Part shown: piece after piece, positions 38,093 to 48,500 of the stretch
Position numbering within the stretch: the stretch's first letter is position 1
Layout of the letters: every line of letters starts with the position of its first letter
Assembly: GCA_903813345.2 (NCBI GenBank)
Contig: CAIIXF020000005.1
Coordinates: 24,493,375-24,557,374, forward strand
Direction of reading: 5' to 3'
DNA: 64,000 nt
Origin: Owenia fusiformis
Taxonomy: Eukaryota; Annelida; Polychaeta; Sabellida; Oweniidae
Program-made: the position numbers and the translations under genes
Notes under the pieces: generated by a model
Told to the model about the DNA's origin: nothing
Seen by the model: the letters and a program-made list of their open reading frames with translations, nothing else
Databases searched by the model: none

Positions 38093-38438
38093 CATTCGAT
38101 TTATCATGTTTATGGTTGTCATGGTTGCAATGGTTATTGACATTGGCTGTATCGGTGTCATCATACGATGGAATCAGTGATTTTAGGAGTTCATGAATCG
38201 TCCTAGGTCTCGCCTGAATTACAAACCTGTCAATACAACATTCCTCCATCAGTTCTAGTCGCCATAGCAACCTAACAATTTCGGCTTTTGTATCTTCATA
38301 TGTCCTACAAGAGATGCCCAAGCATCTGTTTTTATCACTGTCTTCAGGAGCCTGATCATTTTGTTGTTTCCACTTTACCACATTTGTGTCCATAGCAACA
38401 GCACAAAAAATGATTATTGAAAGTATTCTCTGTAACAT
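38093..38438 (-). CDS. First exon of a secreted protein, paralogue 2
   Basis: ATG at 38438 opens a 115-codon exon ending AATG|GTAAGT at 38093/38092 (phase 1, same as paralogue 1). The signal peptide has the core ILSIIIFCAVAM. The mature part has CRTYEDT, LLWRLELMEECCID and TIHELLKSLIP, each aligning with paralogue 1 (CKTAEST, LLRQFGEVEKCSID, TIRDMIRTLFP). It has extra cysteines (CL near residue 39, CC) and ends in a histidine-rich tail (HCNHDNHKHDK). Product not recognised. A small secreted, perhaps helical factor, or the N-terminus of a longer extracellular protein, is possible. Confidence 0.62.
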
Positions 38439-38738
38439 ATCCCTGGCACAAAACGTTATTTTGTCTCGAACATCCCCATGAATGTTTCTATTGTCTTGAT
38501 GGTTTCATACAGTCTACATATTCATTTTGTGTTACAATTCCAGATAGACCAATAACCTTTAAAGTATTTTGGTGGAAAATTATTCACACTGTCAAGCAAT
38601 GATCAGAGCAAGAAATACTAGGCGTGTAAGATAATATTTATTAGTATGATTTATTAAAACAGAAACAAATGGAAGGTCCAATTAGTTCAACTGCTTGGTG
38701 TATAAACCAGATGTGCAGTTTTTACTGACATCTTTTTA

Positions 38739-38925
38739 TTCACTGTGGAGGAACTCAAAAAACGAGTTACGAAAACGGAACTGTTTTCGTAACAAAATGG
38801 CTCGACCGTTATTCGATAATTTTTTTCTCCATGATTCCGTGAGATATAGGCAAAATTAGTATTACCTTTTTGGCACAAATGTAACTCATGGCCTTATGCT
38901 TCAGAAAATGTAAGCTTTTGCTTTT
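38739..38925 (+). repeat. Dispersed repeat L, copy 1
   Basis: About 190 bp starting ttcactgtggaggaactc and containing acgagttacg, caaaatgg and gagatatag. Clearly similar to 50834-51015 in the same orientation. Confidence 0.7.
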
Positions 38926-39390
38926 TTAACCATCAATTTGAAACACCAATCAAACCAGTAGGTTCTAGCAATACCTGGAAACGACCCATTCAGTAGCTCA
39001 ACAAATGACATAATGGGTGTTTCATAACGAGCATCTCCAAAAAGTCAATTTGAGAAGAGATGGGTCTATAACATATGCACTATATATGAGCCTATTTTAT
39101 TCTAGACAAACACATTTGGATCAATTAATATAAACATGCTAAAATTCAAGAAAGTACAAATGGCATCCCTTTGACCTTTATTTATTACAGTCCGAGAAGA
39201 TCTTTCCTGACGAAAAGCCCACATTATGAAACACCTTGTACGTTTACTTTATATAAGTATAAGTATACGTTATAAGTTATACTTTCACGTATGTGCGAAA
39301 TCTCTCTAGTTTGAGAATATGCAGGCGGTTCTATGTTTGGTATATTAACGAAGACGCAATTCACATATTTAGTCCCTCGCTTTTGTTTAC

Positions 39391-39795
39391 GTTGACGCAC
39401 GCCTTACCATCGCGTAAGCAGGCGTCACCGTACAGCGTCAAAAAATAGCGGAGTACAGTTTTCTGTACGGTAACGCAAATTAACTGCTTTGAAGCAAAAA
39501 CTATGACAAGGGTTTTAACAAATTTATTTGATGAAAACTAATACGATTTCATGTGAAATAAAAACAGCATTCTCTTAGAAATGGTTTTAACTTTCTGATT
39601 ATGATAAACGGTTTACGAGCACTGTTCGGATTTTTTCTGAGTGAATCGGCCCACATAATCGACCAGAGTGAAAAAAGGTTGTTTTTTCACATTTTGTTTG
39701 GCTATTATTTTCCCTACCGTCTGAGAGTATGGATTATTTTTATGAGAATATGTATATGTGACGCCTGCTTAAGCGATGCTTAGGCGTGTGACGAT
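39391..39795. mobile_element. Small element with 37-bp inverted ends
   Basis: tgacgcacgccttaccatcg ... gcaggcgtca at 39391-39428 is inverted at 39758-39795. The left flank (about 39290-39390) matches the arm of palindromic element C. Confidence 0.55.
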
Positions 39796-39811
39796 CTTAT
39801 TCTGCATTCTT

Positions 39812-39964
39812 ATTTTTGAGGACTTGAGCCCCCTCAACAGGCAGCTCCTTGAGCAGGTTAAGGTGAGCACAGGCGTTCAGAGTGCTTGGTCGTCGAATGG
39901 GAAAATTTTGGCGAAAATGGAATCTGGGGCAATCAAGCGCTTCGACCTTGGAGAATTAATCTGA
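39812..39964 (+). pseudogene. Retroelement ORF1 / FP-C-like C-terminal fragment
   Basis: Reads FEDLSPLNRQLLEQ, then SAWSSNGKILAKM and RFDLGELI before a stop. The order 'LTP-x-N-x-x-L ... W-x-x-NG-x-I' followed by a short basic end is typical of the C-terminal domain of ORF1-like proteins of non-LTR retroelements (baculovirus FP-like fold). The rest of the element is not visible. It abuts the small inverted-end element. Confidence 0.45.
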
Positions 39965-40339
39965 CTTTGATTTCACATATTTAAATATTGGAAATAGTTT
40001 AACAATAGTTTTGAGTGGACTTATTTCCAGTTATTGGATATATGATCATTCAGAAAGTATCATAAGTATGTTGTAAAATGAGAATTAAAATCTAAGTGAT
40101 TTACTCGATGTCAACATGAAGAGTTTGTGTATACTAATTAATATGACTCAATGACTTTACACTTTACTAAACCCAATTTATTCTATAATGTAATGGTATT
40201 ATACACATATTGTGTCATTTTGTGTCACACACATATTTTTGATACTCAAATTATTCATTTTTAGCAGTGAGAGCAGTGCAACTGCTTAACCTGCCATCTT
40301 TCTTTGATTTGACGAGAAAGAGTCGAAGGCAAATATACA

Positions 40340-40424
40340 AAGCCGGCTTTCAAAACCGGCTTTTAAAGCCGGCTTCTACAGTACATCAGAAGCCGGCTTC
40401 TGGCGTCACCAAGAAGCCGTCTTA
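40340..40424. repeat. Cluster of AAGCCGGCTT palindromes
   Basis: AAGCCGGCTT at 40340, 40366 and 40390, with one-base variants near 40353 and 40414, spaced 12-26 bp. It lies in a plus-strand frame (40267-40581) that follows an acceptor-like TTTTTAG, but I would not call that frame a gene. Confidence 0.6.
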
Positions 40425-40559
40425 TTCTCGTATAATTAGCATGGAAATGAGAAAAATGAAAACTAGAAAAACAGCAACTCAACGGAGTAGCAAATCCCAC
40501 CGAACAAAATTTGTTTTGATAAAAAATTTGAGCCAAATTCATCCACTGGTATTTGAATT

Positions 40560-41762
40560 ATCAAAAATTATGTTTTTATGAAACATGGTTGCCATTTTGA
40601 AATTCAGCTGTCATCTTTAGACTTTTTCTTTAGCAGAGAATGTCCATCCAATGGTATTTGGGTTATCAAAGATTACTTTTTAAATGAAAAATGGCAGCCA
40701 TTTTGAAATTCAGGTAATGCCTTTGAAATTTCTTCTGAAACAGATCTCCTTTTTCCCTAAACATCAGCATATAAAATTGGAACCAAATCCATCCACTGGT
40801 ATTTGAGTTATCATTAATTACGTTTTTTACGAAAAATGGAGGCCATTTTGAAATTCAGTGGCCATCTTGAAAATTTATTTTTGAGCAGAACTTCTTTGTC
40901 TCTAGGCATCAGCATATAGAATTTGAACCAAATCCGTCATTTGGTATTTGAGTTATCAAAGGTTACGTTCTTTTATGAAAAATGGCGGCCATTTTGAAAT
41001 TTAGCTACCACCTTGAAATTCCCTTCTCGAGCAGAGCTCCTGTCTCCCTAGGTATCATCATGTAAAATTTGAACCAAATCCATTCAATGGTAATTGAGTT
41101 ATCAAAGATAATGTTTTTTTACAAAAAATGGCCGCCATTTTGAAATTTAGCTGCCATCTTAAAAATCCTTTCTCGAGCAGAGCTCCTATGTCCCTAGGCA
41201 TCAGCTTCTAAAATTTAAACCAAATCCATTCAATGGTATTTAAGTTATCAAAGATAACGTTGTTTTATGAAAAATGGCTGCTATTTTGAAATTTAGCTGC
41301 CATCTTGAAAATCCTTTCTCGAGCAGAGCTCCTATGTCCCTAAGCATCAGCATCTAAAATTTGAACCAAATCCATTCAATGGTATTTGAGTTATCAAATA
41401 TAACGTTTTTACGAAAATGGCCGCCATTTTGAAATTTGGCGGCCATCTTGAAAATGTCTTCTTGAGCAAGGCTCCTTTGTACCCAGGCAACAGCATATAA
41501 AATTTGAACCAAATCCATCCACTAGTATTTGAGTTATTAAAGATTATATTTTTTCCAAAAAATGGCCGCCATTTTGAATTAAGCGGCCATATTGAAAATT
41601 CCTTCTCGAGCAGAGGTCCTGCACCCATAAGGCATAAGTCTATAAAATTTGAATGAAATCCGTCAACCGGTATTTGAGTTATTGCCCGGACACACGAACG
41701 GACGGACGAACGGACGGACGGACGGCTTTCCTATATCCCTCACGAACTTCGTTCGGTGGAAT
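40560..41762 (+). mobile_element. 145-bp tandem array with ggac-run 3' end
   Basis: The phrase GCCATTTTGAAATT recurs at 40591, 40697, 40842, 40988, 41134, 41279, 41423 and 41568 (145-146 bp apart after the first). The array ends in ggacggacgg runs (41697-41725) and a hairpin-like cacgaacttcgttcggtg at about 41742. Tandem core plus microsatellite plus 3' hairpin recalls the pearl/HINE elements of molluscs and other invertebrates. That class assignment is inferred. Confidence 0.7.
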
Positions 41763-43360
41763 AAAAACATTCAGATGTGGAGGTGATCGGATTTCGAGGT
41801 TTTTGCATTCGCAAGATTCTGCATTTTAAAAATATAAATGCATTTTCACTAAAAAGTATCAAGATTACTTTTGACCGCATAGCTTTATGACATTCCAAAA
41901 TCCAAATCGAATGCTTGAAAGGTAAAACAGAAGTGTGCAATCAGAGATGATAGATACTATTGCATGAGTATATGAAGGCCATGTGTCAACTCTTCGATTG
42001 ATAATACGCCTCGAAAAAACACCCACTGGCTTGGGAAAGCTATTTTCCCTCTTAATAAATGCCTGTACCCTTGGAAAATGTTTTCAATTTCCCTCTTAGT
42101 CTTAATAAAAGCCAATGGCATTTATTTTGAGTTCTTTCTAATAAAGGCCCTGTGCAAAATAAATGCTCAGTGGACCTATATGTTCGCTGAATTTAAAATT
42201 TCCCCTTCTACTCAATTTTTATAAATGTTTTATGCATCAGTATGTTGCATTTGGAGACACAAATAAACTCTTAAAAGGAAAATATTTTCTCTTTAGTATG
42301 TTAACTTTGTCTACAAATGCAACATATTAATGTGAAAACATTATAAAAAAGGGGAAGGAACTGAAAATCAGGAAAACATTTTTGAAATAAAATGTTGATG
42401 GGGTCTTTGCACCTTCCCTGTCTCAATCACCAATTTTTTTTATCATCTCTATGAGTACTTTTCCTTTAGATAATGCATTGGCCTAACATACACACCTTAC
42501 ATTTTCAGAAAATTTCTGCAATTCAACATATGACCGTCTAAATTCTGTTGCGAAACCTTTAGTATTCTTTCAAGCAATTTCCTGCTTACATGAAAGTCTT
42601 TTACATTCTGTGTTTTTTTAATGTAACATAATGGCTGATACCAATATTGTTCAAAGTTGTATATGTTTACACTATGGAACTAATCATTCTTTGGATTTGA
42701 TTTGGTTTGATGAAGAGAAATCTTGACTGACAAAAATGCAGTTGATAACTAACAGATTTTCCCAAACAGAAAAAAAAATTTAAAGTGAGCTCTTGATTTC
42801 AATAGTTGAGTTTCACCTGTGCTTTTGAAGCGGGTGATAGCTGATAGGTGTCATGTAAAGGCTTTAAGTACATGGTATAGCAATAATTAAAGGTAAGAAG
42901 GTACTGTTTCATTCATATTTCTTGGTTTTAAAAACATTTAATCAAATAAGCTGGAAATTGTTTTGAGGAATGATATGATGGTGAAAGAAATATATACAAA
43001 ATTATAAAAAATTATAATTAGCGAAAATTGATATCCGCAAAATTTCAAAATTGAAAAATTGTGAAAGATAACAGCATCAAATATTAGTGGCAGTACAGTA
43101 TTTGCATGTGAAATAATTATGATATATTAATATAATAATATAATAATTGATGAAACAATTGCAATGAACTGTTTTGATTAGCCAAGGCCAGAGCATTGGA
43201 ATTTGAACTAAAGTTGAGTATAATGTTATTGTATAAATTAAAAAATAATTATAGAGACTTCTTACAAAGTTGGTCTTCATTTCAAATAGCTGAGAATATT
43301 TCCCAAAATAGATTGACTAGGCCTTCAGATTTTTTTGAATTTCAGTATTACTACTATATT
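41763..43360. other. No gene recognised
   Basis: AT-rich; no exon or repeat recognised. Confidence 0.45.
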
Positions 43361-43367
43361 AATTATA

Positions 43368-43440
43368 CAGTAAAACCTTTCTAATCCAAATGCCACCGTG
43401 CAGTTAAAAGCATTCAGATTGGTAGGTGTTCGTTATCACA
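43368..43440 (+). mobile_element. pogo-like terminal repeat, other end not found
   Basis: CAGTAAAACCTTTCTAATCC preceded by TA (43366-43367) resembles the ends of the element at 7754. It may be the 5' end of a larger element that includes the candidate exon at 44036. Confidence 0.45.
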
Positions 43441-44035
43441 ATAGATTATAATTATATCATTGATAATTTAGAGTTTATTCAAAGATGGCAGCAGCATTCT
43501 CAGAACCTGACAATCAGAATCTCATTAATCTTTTGTTCACGTTAGTTATTTAAACTTTATATTCATATATAGATGGCAGTTCTTAAATATATGATAGACA
43601 CCAATAATTCCTCATCATAATTTAACCTTTTCCATTAAATATACCCTGTATCAAGCACAAAAACGTACTTACACCCTTTACTAAAATGGCAACCCCTCTA
43701 TCACGCACTTGTTTTAAAGAAAAAAATCATCCCGTCCCTCATCAGCATTTTAGATAGACAAAAAAGGTAATATAAAAACCGTCATTCCCGTATCAATTTT
43801 GAAAAATAGAAGAAAGAGAAACAACTAATTTAATTACCCTGGCCTAACATAAAATACAAAGCCACTAGCCAGCTCATACAGTATACTTACCCCTTGCAAA
43901 TTGTAATTTATTGAATTCACAGTAAACCCATCGATTTAAAAAAACAAAGAATATTGTTCTCATGGATCTATTATTCATGTTAAACTAACTATGAAAATAT
44001 AAATATATGCGCGTATAGTGATACATTTGAACAAG

Positions 44036-44114
44036 ATGATGGTTCTGGAAAGAAATGAGCGTGGCAGATTTGCTAAAAAGCCACATACACCACAAAAGCA
44101 AGACCAATTTGAAA
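44036..44114 (+). CDS. Candidate first exon, basic N-terminus
   Basis: Tandem ATGs open MMVLERNERGRFAKKPHTPQ..., 26 codons, then GAAA|GTAAGT at 44114/44115 (phase 1). An AT-rich TATA-like stretch (aatataaatatatgcg) lies about 35 bp upstream. The basic RGRFAKK start is like DNA-binding proteins or transposases, and a pogo-like terminal repeat lies 670 bp upstream, so it may be transposon-encoded. No next exon found. Confidence 0.33.
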
Positions 44115-45000
44115 GTAAGTTCATTATTCTCAAGGGTACACTTCAAGTGAAAGCTACATTGCTACAGGGTGGCCTATCATTCTGAGACAAATGTATTATC
44201 CAACGATTGTGACTTTCGAAGCTAAAATATAATATCTTGAGTAGATGGAAATACATTCCCATGAGATATGTATATATAGTCAAAAGTGATAACTATTCAT
44301 TGAGTGTAATGAAACGTATCCTTCGCCAACTGCTTTTGTTTGAGATAGTTATCATGAAATATTTTTAAAATAAATTTTTATGTGTGTCATTGATCCTAAT
44401 CCACCCTGTAGTCTGGTGTTTGTAGAGCATTGCACCTCGTACAACTTATTCTCACAAATATCAAACCTCATTTACTAATTAATTTTTTGTGTGAATATGA
44501 AGAGTCCAAGCATTGCTTTTTAATGTTGAGTGTATAGCTATATTTAGCCTTGATATCCATGATTTTTTAAAACAAAATCTCACCGTTAGATTTCGAGCTA
44601 TTCATGTTTATTCATTTTTCGAAATGGAAAACAATGCAAATCTCATTTTTTCAAAGGAAAAAAATTGAAATTCTAAGACGGTGAAAAATCATTAAAAAAT
44701 ACACAGATTCAGAATCCGGCAAGCATTTTCCCTTATTCCTCTCCGTTAAGAAGTTTTGTAAGGTGTTGGATCCCTTTAAGTAGTATCTACCCCCGGGTAT
44801 CTACCTGACCACAACTGTGTACGTATGACTAATAAGCCGAATTAGAACAGTATGGGAATGTAAGGGGACATTAAAAACAGACAAAGCTCACTTTTACACT
44901 GGGCCGATATCATAATAATGATTATTAAGCTTGTAGAATAACTAGAGTTATCAATGAAAAACACACATCCGAGTGATGGACTTCATTTGCTAATGGTATC

Positions 45001-45599
45001 TCATACGTCTGGCCGACGCCCGAAGGTTCGTCTCGTTTTGGCATTGCGGAAATCATCTCCATCTATGTTTACACTTGAAAAATCAACGATTAATCGAGCT
45101 TCATGAGAAACGTTGAAAACAATTCGCTTTGTACATCCAAAACACTCCCCTGTGGATTGGGCCACAAACGCATGAGGCGCACCACTGGGGTAGAGATGGT
45201 ATTCTTCGCAACCTTTTGCCATCACCAAGGTAGCGGTATTCGGATCAACTTTTATTTTGAACTTGGCACTTCGGTCTTCATATAACCCAGTGTAGGACTC
45301 AATTGAGAAGGTTGGAGTTCTGGTCTTATTGATACGATGATCTGGATGTATGTTAAAAGGTCCACAAAATGTGCCATGTTTTTCGGGAAGTGTGAAATCG
45401 CAAGCGTAACTGATATCATAGACGGGGGTGTTCCCACGGAGGACGTCAGCGATGTAAAAGTGAATCAATGTAATTGTTGCGTGTGCATCGATTCCATTAG
45501 GTCCATTCATCGAAGTGTAGATGCCTAGATTCCATTGTTTGAACATTGTTAACAAACTATCATGGTAACCAATGCCGCCATGTTGTATGAAGTCACTCT
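45001..45599 (-). CDS. Beta-lactamase-like gene, exon 5 (last)
   Basis: Begins after CATTTCAG. Residues QHGGIGYHDS hold the third active-site motif. The remainder is the C-terminal domain with five cysteines, ending ...GRRPDV and a stop. Confidence 0.86.
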
Positions 45600-48500
45600 C
45601 TGAAATGCATCATTAGGCCATAAGAATTAGATTCTCTGTTTTGCGTCCTGGCAAAATCCAAATCATGCAAGGGTACAAGGAAAACAAACACAAACTCAAA
45701 AAAAAAACACAAACTTGTTTGCTGAGAAATGTATACATTTTATGGGCATTAAAAGGAATGACATACCAATTTGCAGTGAGACAAACACAGATCTATACAT
45801 TTATACAATATATTTTTAAATATAGGTATTATTCAAGGGTAAAAATAAAAAAAATACACAATGTATGCCCAAGTAATCAATAACACTGTCAATTTTGGCG
45901 CACATCAATTTATCCGCCATTTCATCTGATTCTGATTGAATGAAATGCGATGTTACTTTCAGACCCTTGTGGTTGCTATTTGGATGTGTTTGTTTTTTCT
46001 GATTTACTCAAAATCATGCAAGCAAGGGGACGCAAAACAAAGAAACTAATTCTTACGGCCTTACCAAAATATTCACATTGGGTATTTGCAAATTTTTGTA
46101 AAGTACAAGAGGATTTCACTTCTTACGTCAACGAAACAACGAACCTGGATGATGAAGGATGCAGATACAAATGCCCAAGAACTGCATCCTCCTAAGCACA
46201 CTGGCGGATTAGGGGGGGGGCCCAGGGGCCCGGGCCCCCCCCCCTTGGGTGGGCCCAGAAAAAAAAAATTGGGCCCAAAAATTTTTTTGGGCCAAACAAG
46301 GCCTTCAGGCCCCAAAAAGTGGGCCTTTTTGGTCATTACTGGGCCTTTTAAGGCCTTATTTGTTAATTTCAGGCCAAATTTTGAAGAAAATGGGCCTCAA
46401 AATTTCAAAATTTGGGCCCACTTTTGGATTTTAGGGGCCCAAAATTTTTTTTCGCGCAAGCGCGGACGTTTTTTCTCTGACCTGAAATTTGGGCCCCCCC
46501 CCTTGTTGGTACCTGGGTCCGCCCCTGAAGCAGGTGTCCAGAATCCGTACCTCCTTTTTCCCCCTGCTATAACCAATTTGGAAGCGCCCGATTTAACTGA
46601 ATCACGTTATCTAATTATGCGCAGTGACTTATACATGATCTCTAGTCAGAGGGGGAGAAACACCAGGGTTCAAAGATGACATACGCTTATAATGTAAATC
46701 TGTATTGAGATGACATCGTCGCTGATTGGTCAAAAGTCGACAAACAAATGACGTCATCAATGGCGGTTTTAAAATTTTCGAAATACGCTTCGAATAATAT
46801 TATGTTTATTTCTGGCGTGTTAACCAATATCACAGTTTCTCATTTCACATCAAGATAAAGAAAGGTGTACGGAATATATAAAACATCCCATCGAAGTGTA
46901 GTATTTGATAACTAGCCGATGAAAATTCGAACGAACGAAGGTGGTACGCAAGAGAGGTAACTATGTCTGTCATCCTTAAACTCTGGGGCTTTCCCTCCTC
47001 TTATCTCTAGTGTTGCGACAGCCAATCAGATTGCGAGTTCTTAATCGGGGAAATGCTAACTGCTTATAGCAGGGGGTAAAAAGAAAGAATATATTCTGGA
47101 TTTTGAAGCCCTGTGATCGGAGGATGAAGAACTGACGACTTCAATTTATTGATAATTATAAATTGAAGTTTACACCAATACAATACAAAAATAGATGCTT
47201 TAAAATGAACATTAAGTTTGCTCCATGCACTCACCTCTAAAATTCCCACTCCAAAATCCCATCCCATAGTCATAGACTCTCCACGTTTCATCAATATCAT
47301 CTAGGCCATCAATCTCAAGGAACGATGTGAAAAAATTTATGGCTTGGTTTGGGTGGTACATTTTTCTCAATATCTCAGGGTCCACAACTGGATTGAAGGA
47401 TCCGTCATTTCTATACGCCCCAAGGTGAAACGTCGTGTACTTCGCCATGTCTTCTGCTGTAGTCAGTACCCCCATTGCTGCCGCTTCTAACGTTTCTCTA
47501 CAAATATATTATTGCAATGCATTACAATACAATATATATATCAGCTGAAATGGTTTCTTGGTGTTACCAATTTGTGACATACGCGGAACGCCAACGCTGG
47601 TCACAAAAATTGGCCGATAACTACATGTCAAAAACAACGTCAAAAACGACAAGCGTCACATTTTTTTGAAGTTTAGTCAACCTAAAAATAAAATATCAAA
47701 TACAAATATACTCAAACATGCTTACGTGATTTCACCTTTCTTTCCAGGTGTTCTGAAACTCACAAGCTCCCCGTTTGTTAAACGATAACCATAAGCCCAT
47801 TTGCCTATGGACTCGTTGAACCGTTGTGCGAGGGAGGGTAGTGTCGAGTTCATCTGCAATGGGGTTAATATTCGATCTTGCATCAACTGGGAAAAGGTTT
47901 GGTTCGTCAGATGTTCAAGGATCGCTCCAGCAATGTAATAATTTTTGTCAACATAACAAAAACTCTCTCGCATCCCCATCACTGGATCTTGACACTGTAC
48001 CACGCTAAATCAAAATGACTAACATTTATACAACTAAACTTCATTCTATGTAATATTGGAATTGCTGGAAAAGCGGAAGCACAGAATCATGAGAATGTTC
48101 AGTTCCTTTTCAGATACTGTCGCTCTGAAACATATATGTCATGATATACGGACTTTAAATTAAGGTTTCTAGTTTTATTTCGCTTAGTTTTATAGCATTT
48201 AAAAATCAAAGTCCTACAAAATAAGTAAAACTGGGCGAAGTAAGTGTTTTAAAAATACCTCTTATAATTCTAGTTCCTAAAAAAACAATGTCCAAAAAGT
48301 AAGACCCTTGACGTGTCGAAAAAAGGTGGCGCATTTGTTTTTAAGGGTATCGCGTGAATGTAAATTTGATTACCCGGATTATAAGATAATATTCTAATTA
48401 AAGTTATATATCATTTTAAAGCTGTTTCGATGAAGTTTTTAGATCAACTACACTCCGTTCACGATTCTTGCGCGTTACATTTTGAATTATTTTTCAAATA

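Noticed and set aside
35562-38400. X-box-like GTTACTATAGCAAC and similar motifs
   Set aside because: They fall in conserved coding codons of the two paralogous exons, so protein similarity explains them.
40267-40581. 104-codon plus-strand ORF with KPAS repeats
   Set aside because: Low-complexity effect of the AAGCCGGCTT palindromes; acceptor-like TTTTTAG alone is not enough.
45950-46195. Plus-strand ORF ending CRYKCPRTASS
   Set aside because: Antisense inside an intron of the beta-lactamase-like gene, without splice or start signals.
46086-46679. 197-codon glycine/proline-rich ORF
   Set aside because: Reads through the G-run and GGCC-rich repeat; composition is set by the repeat.
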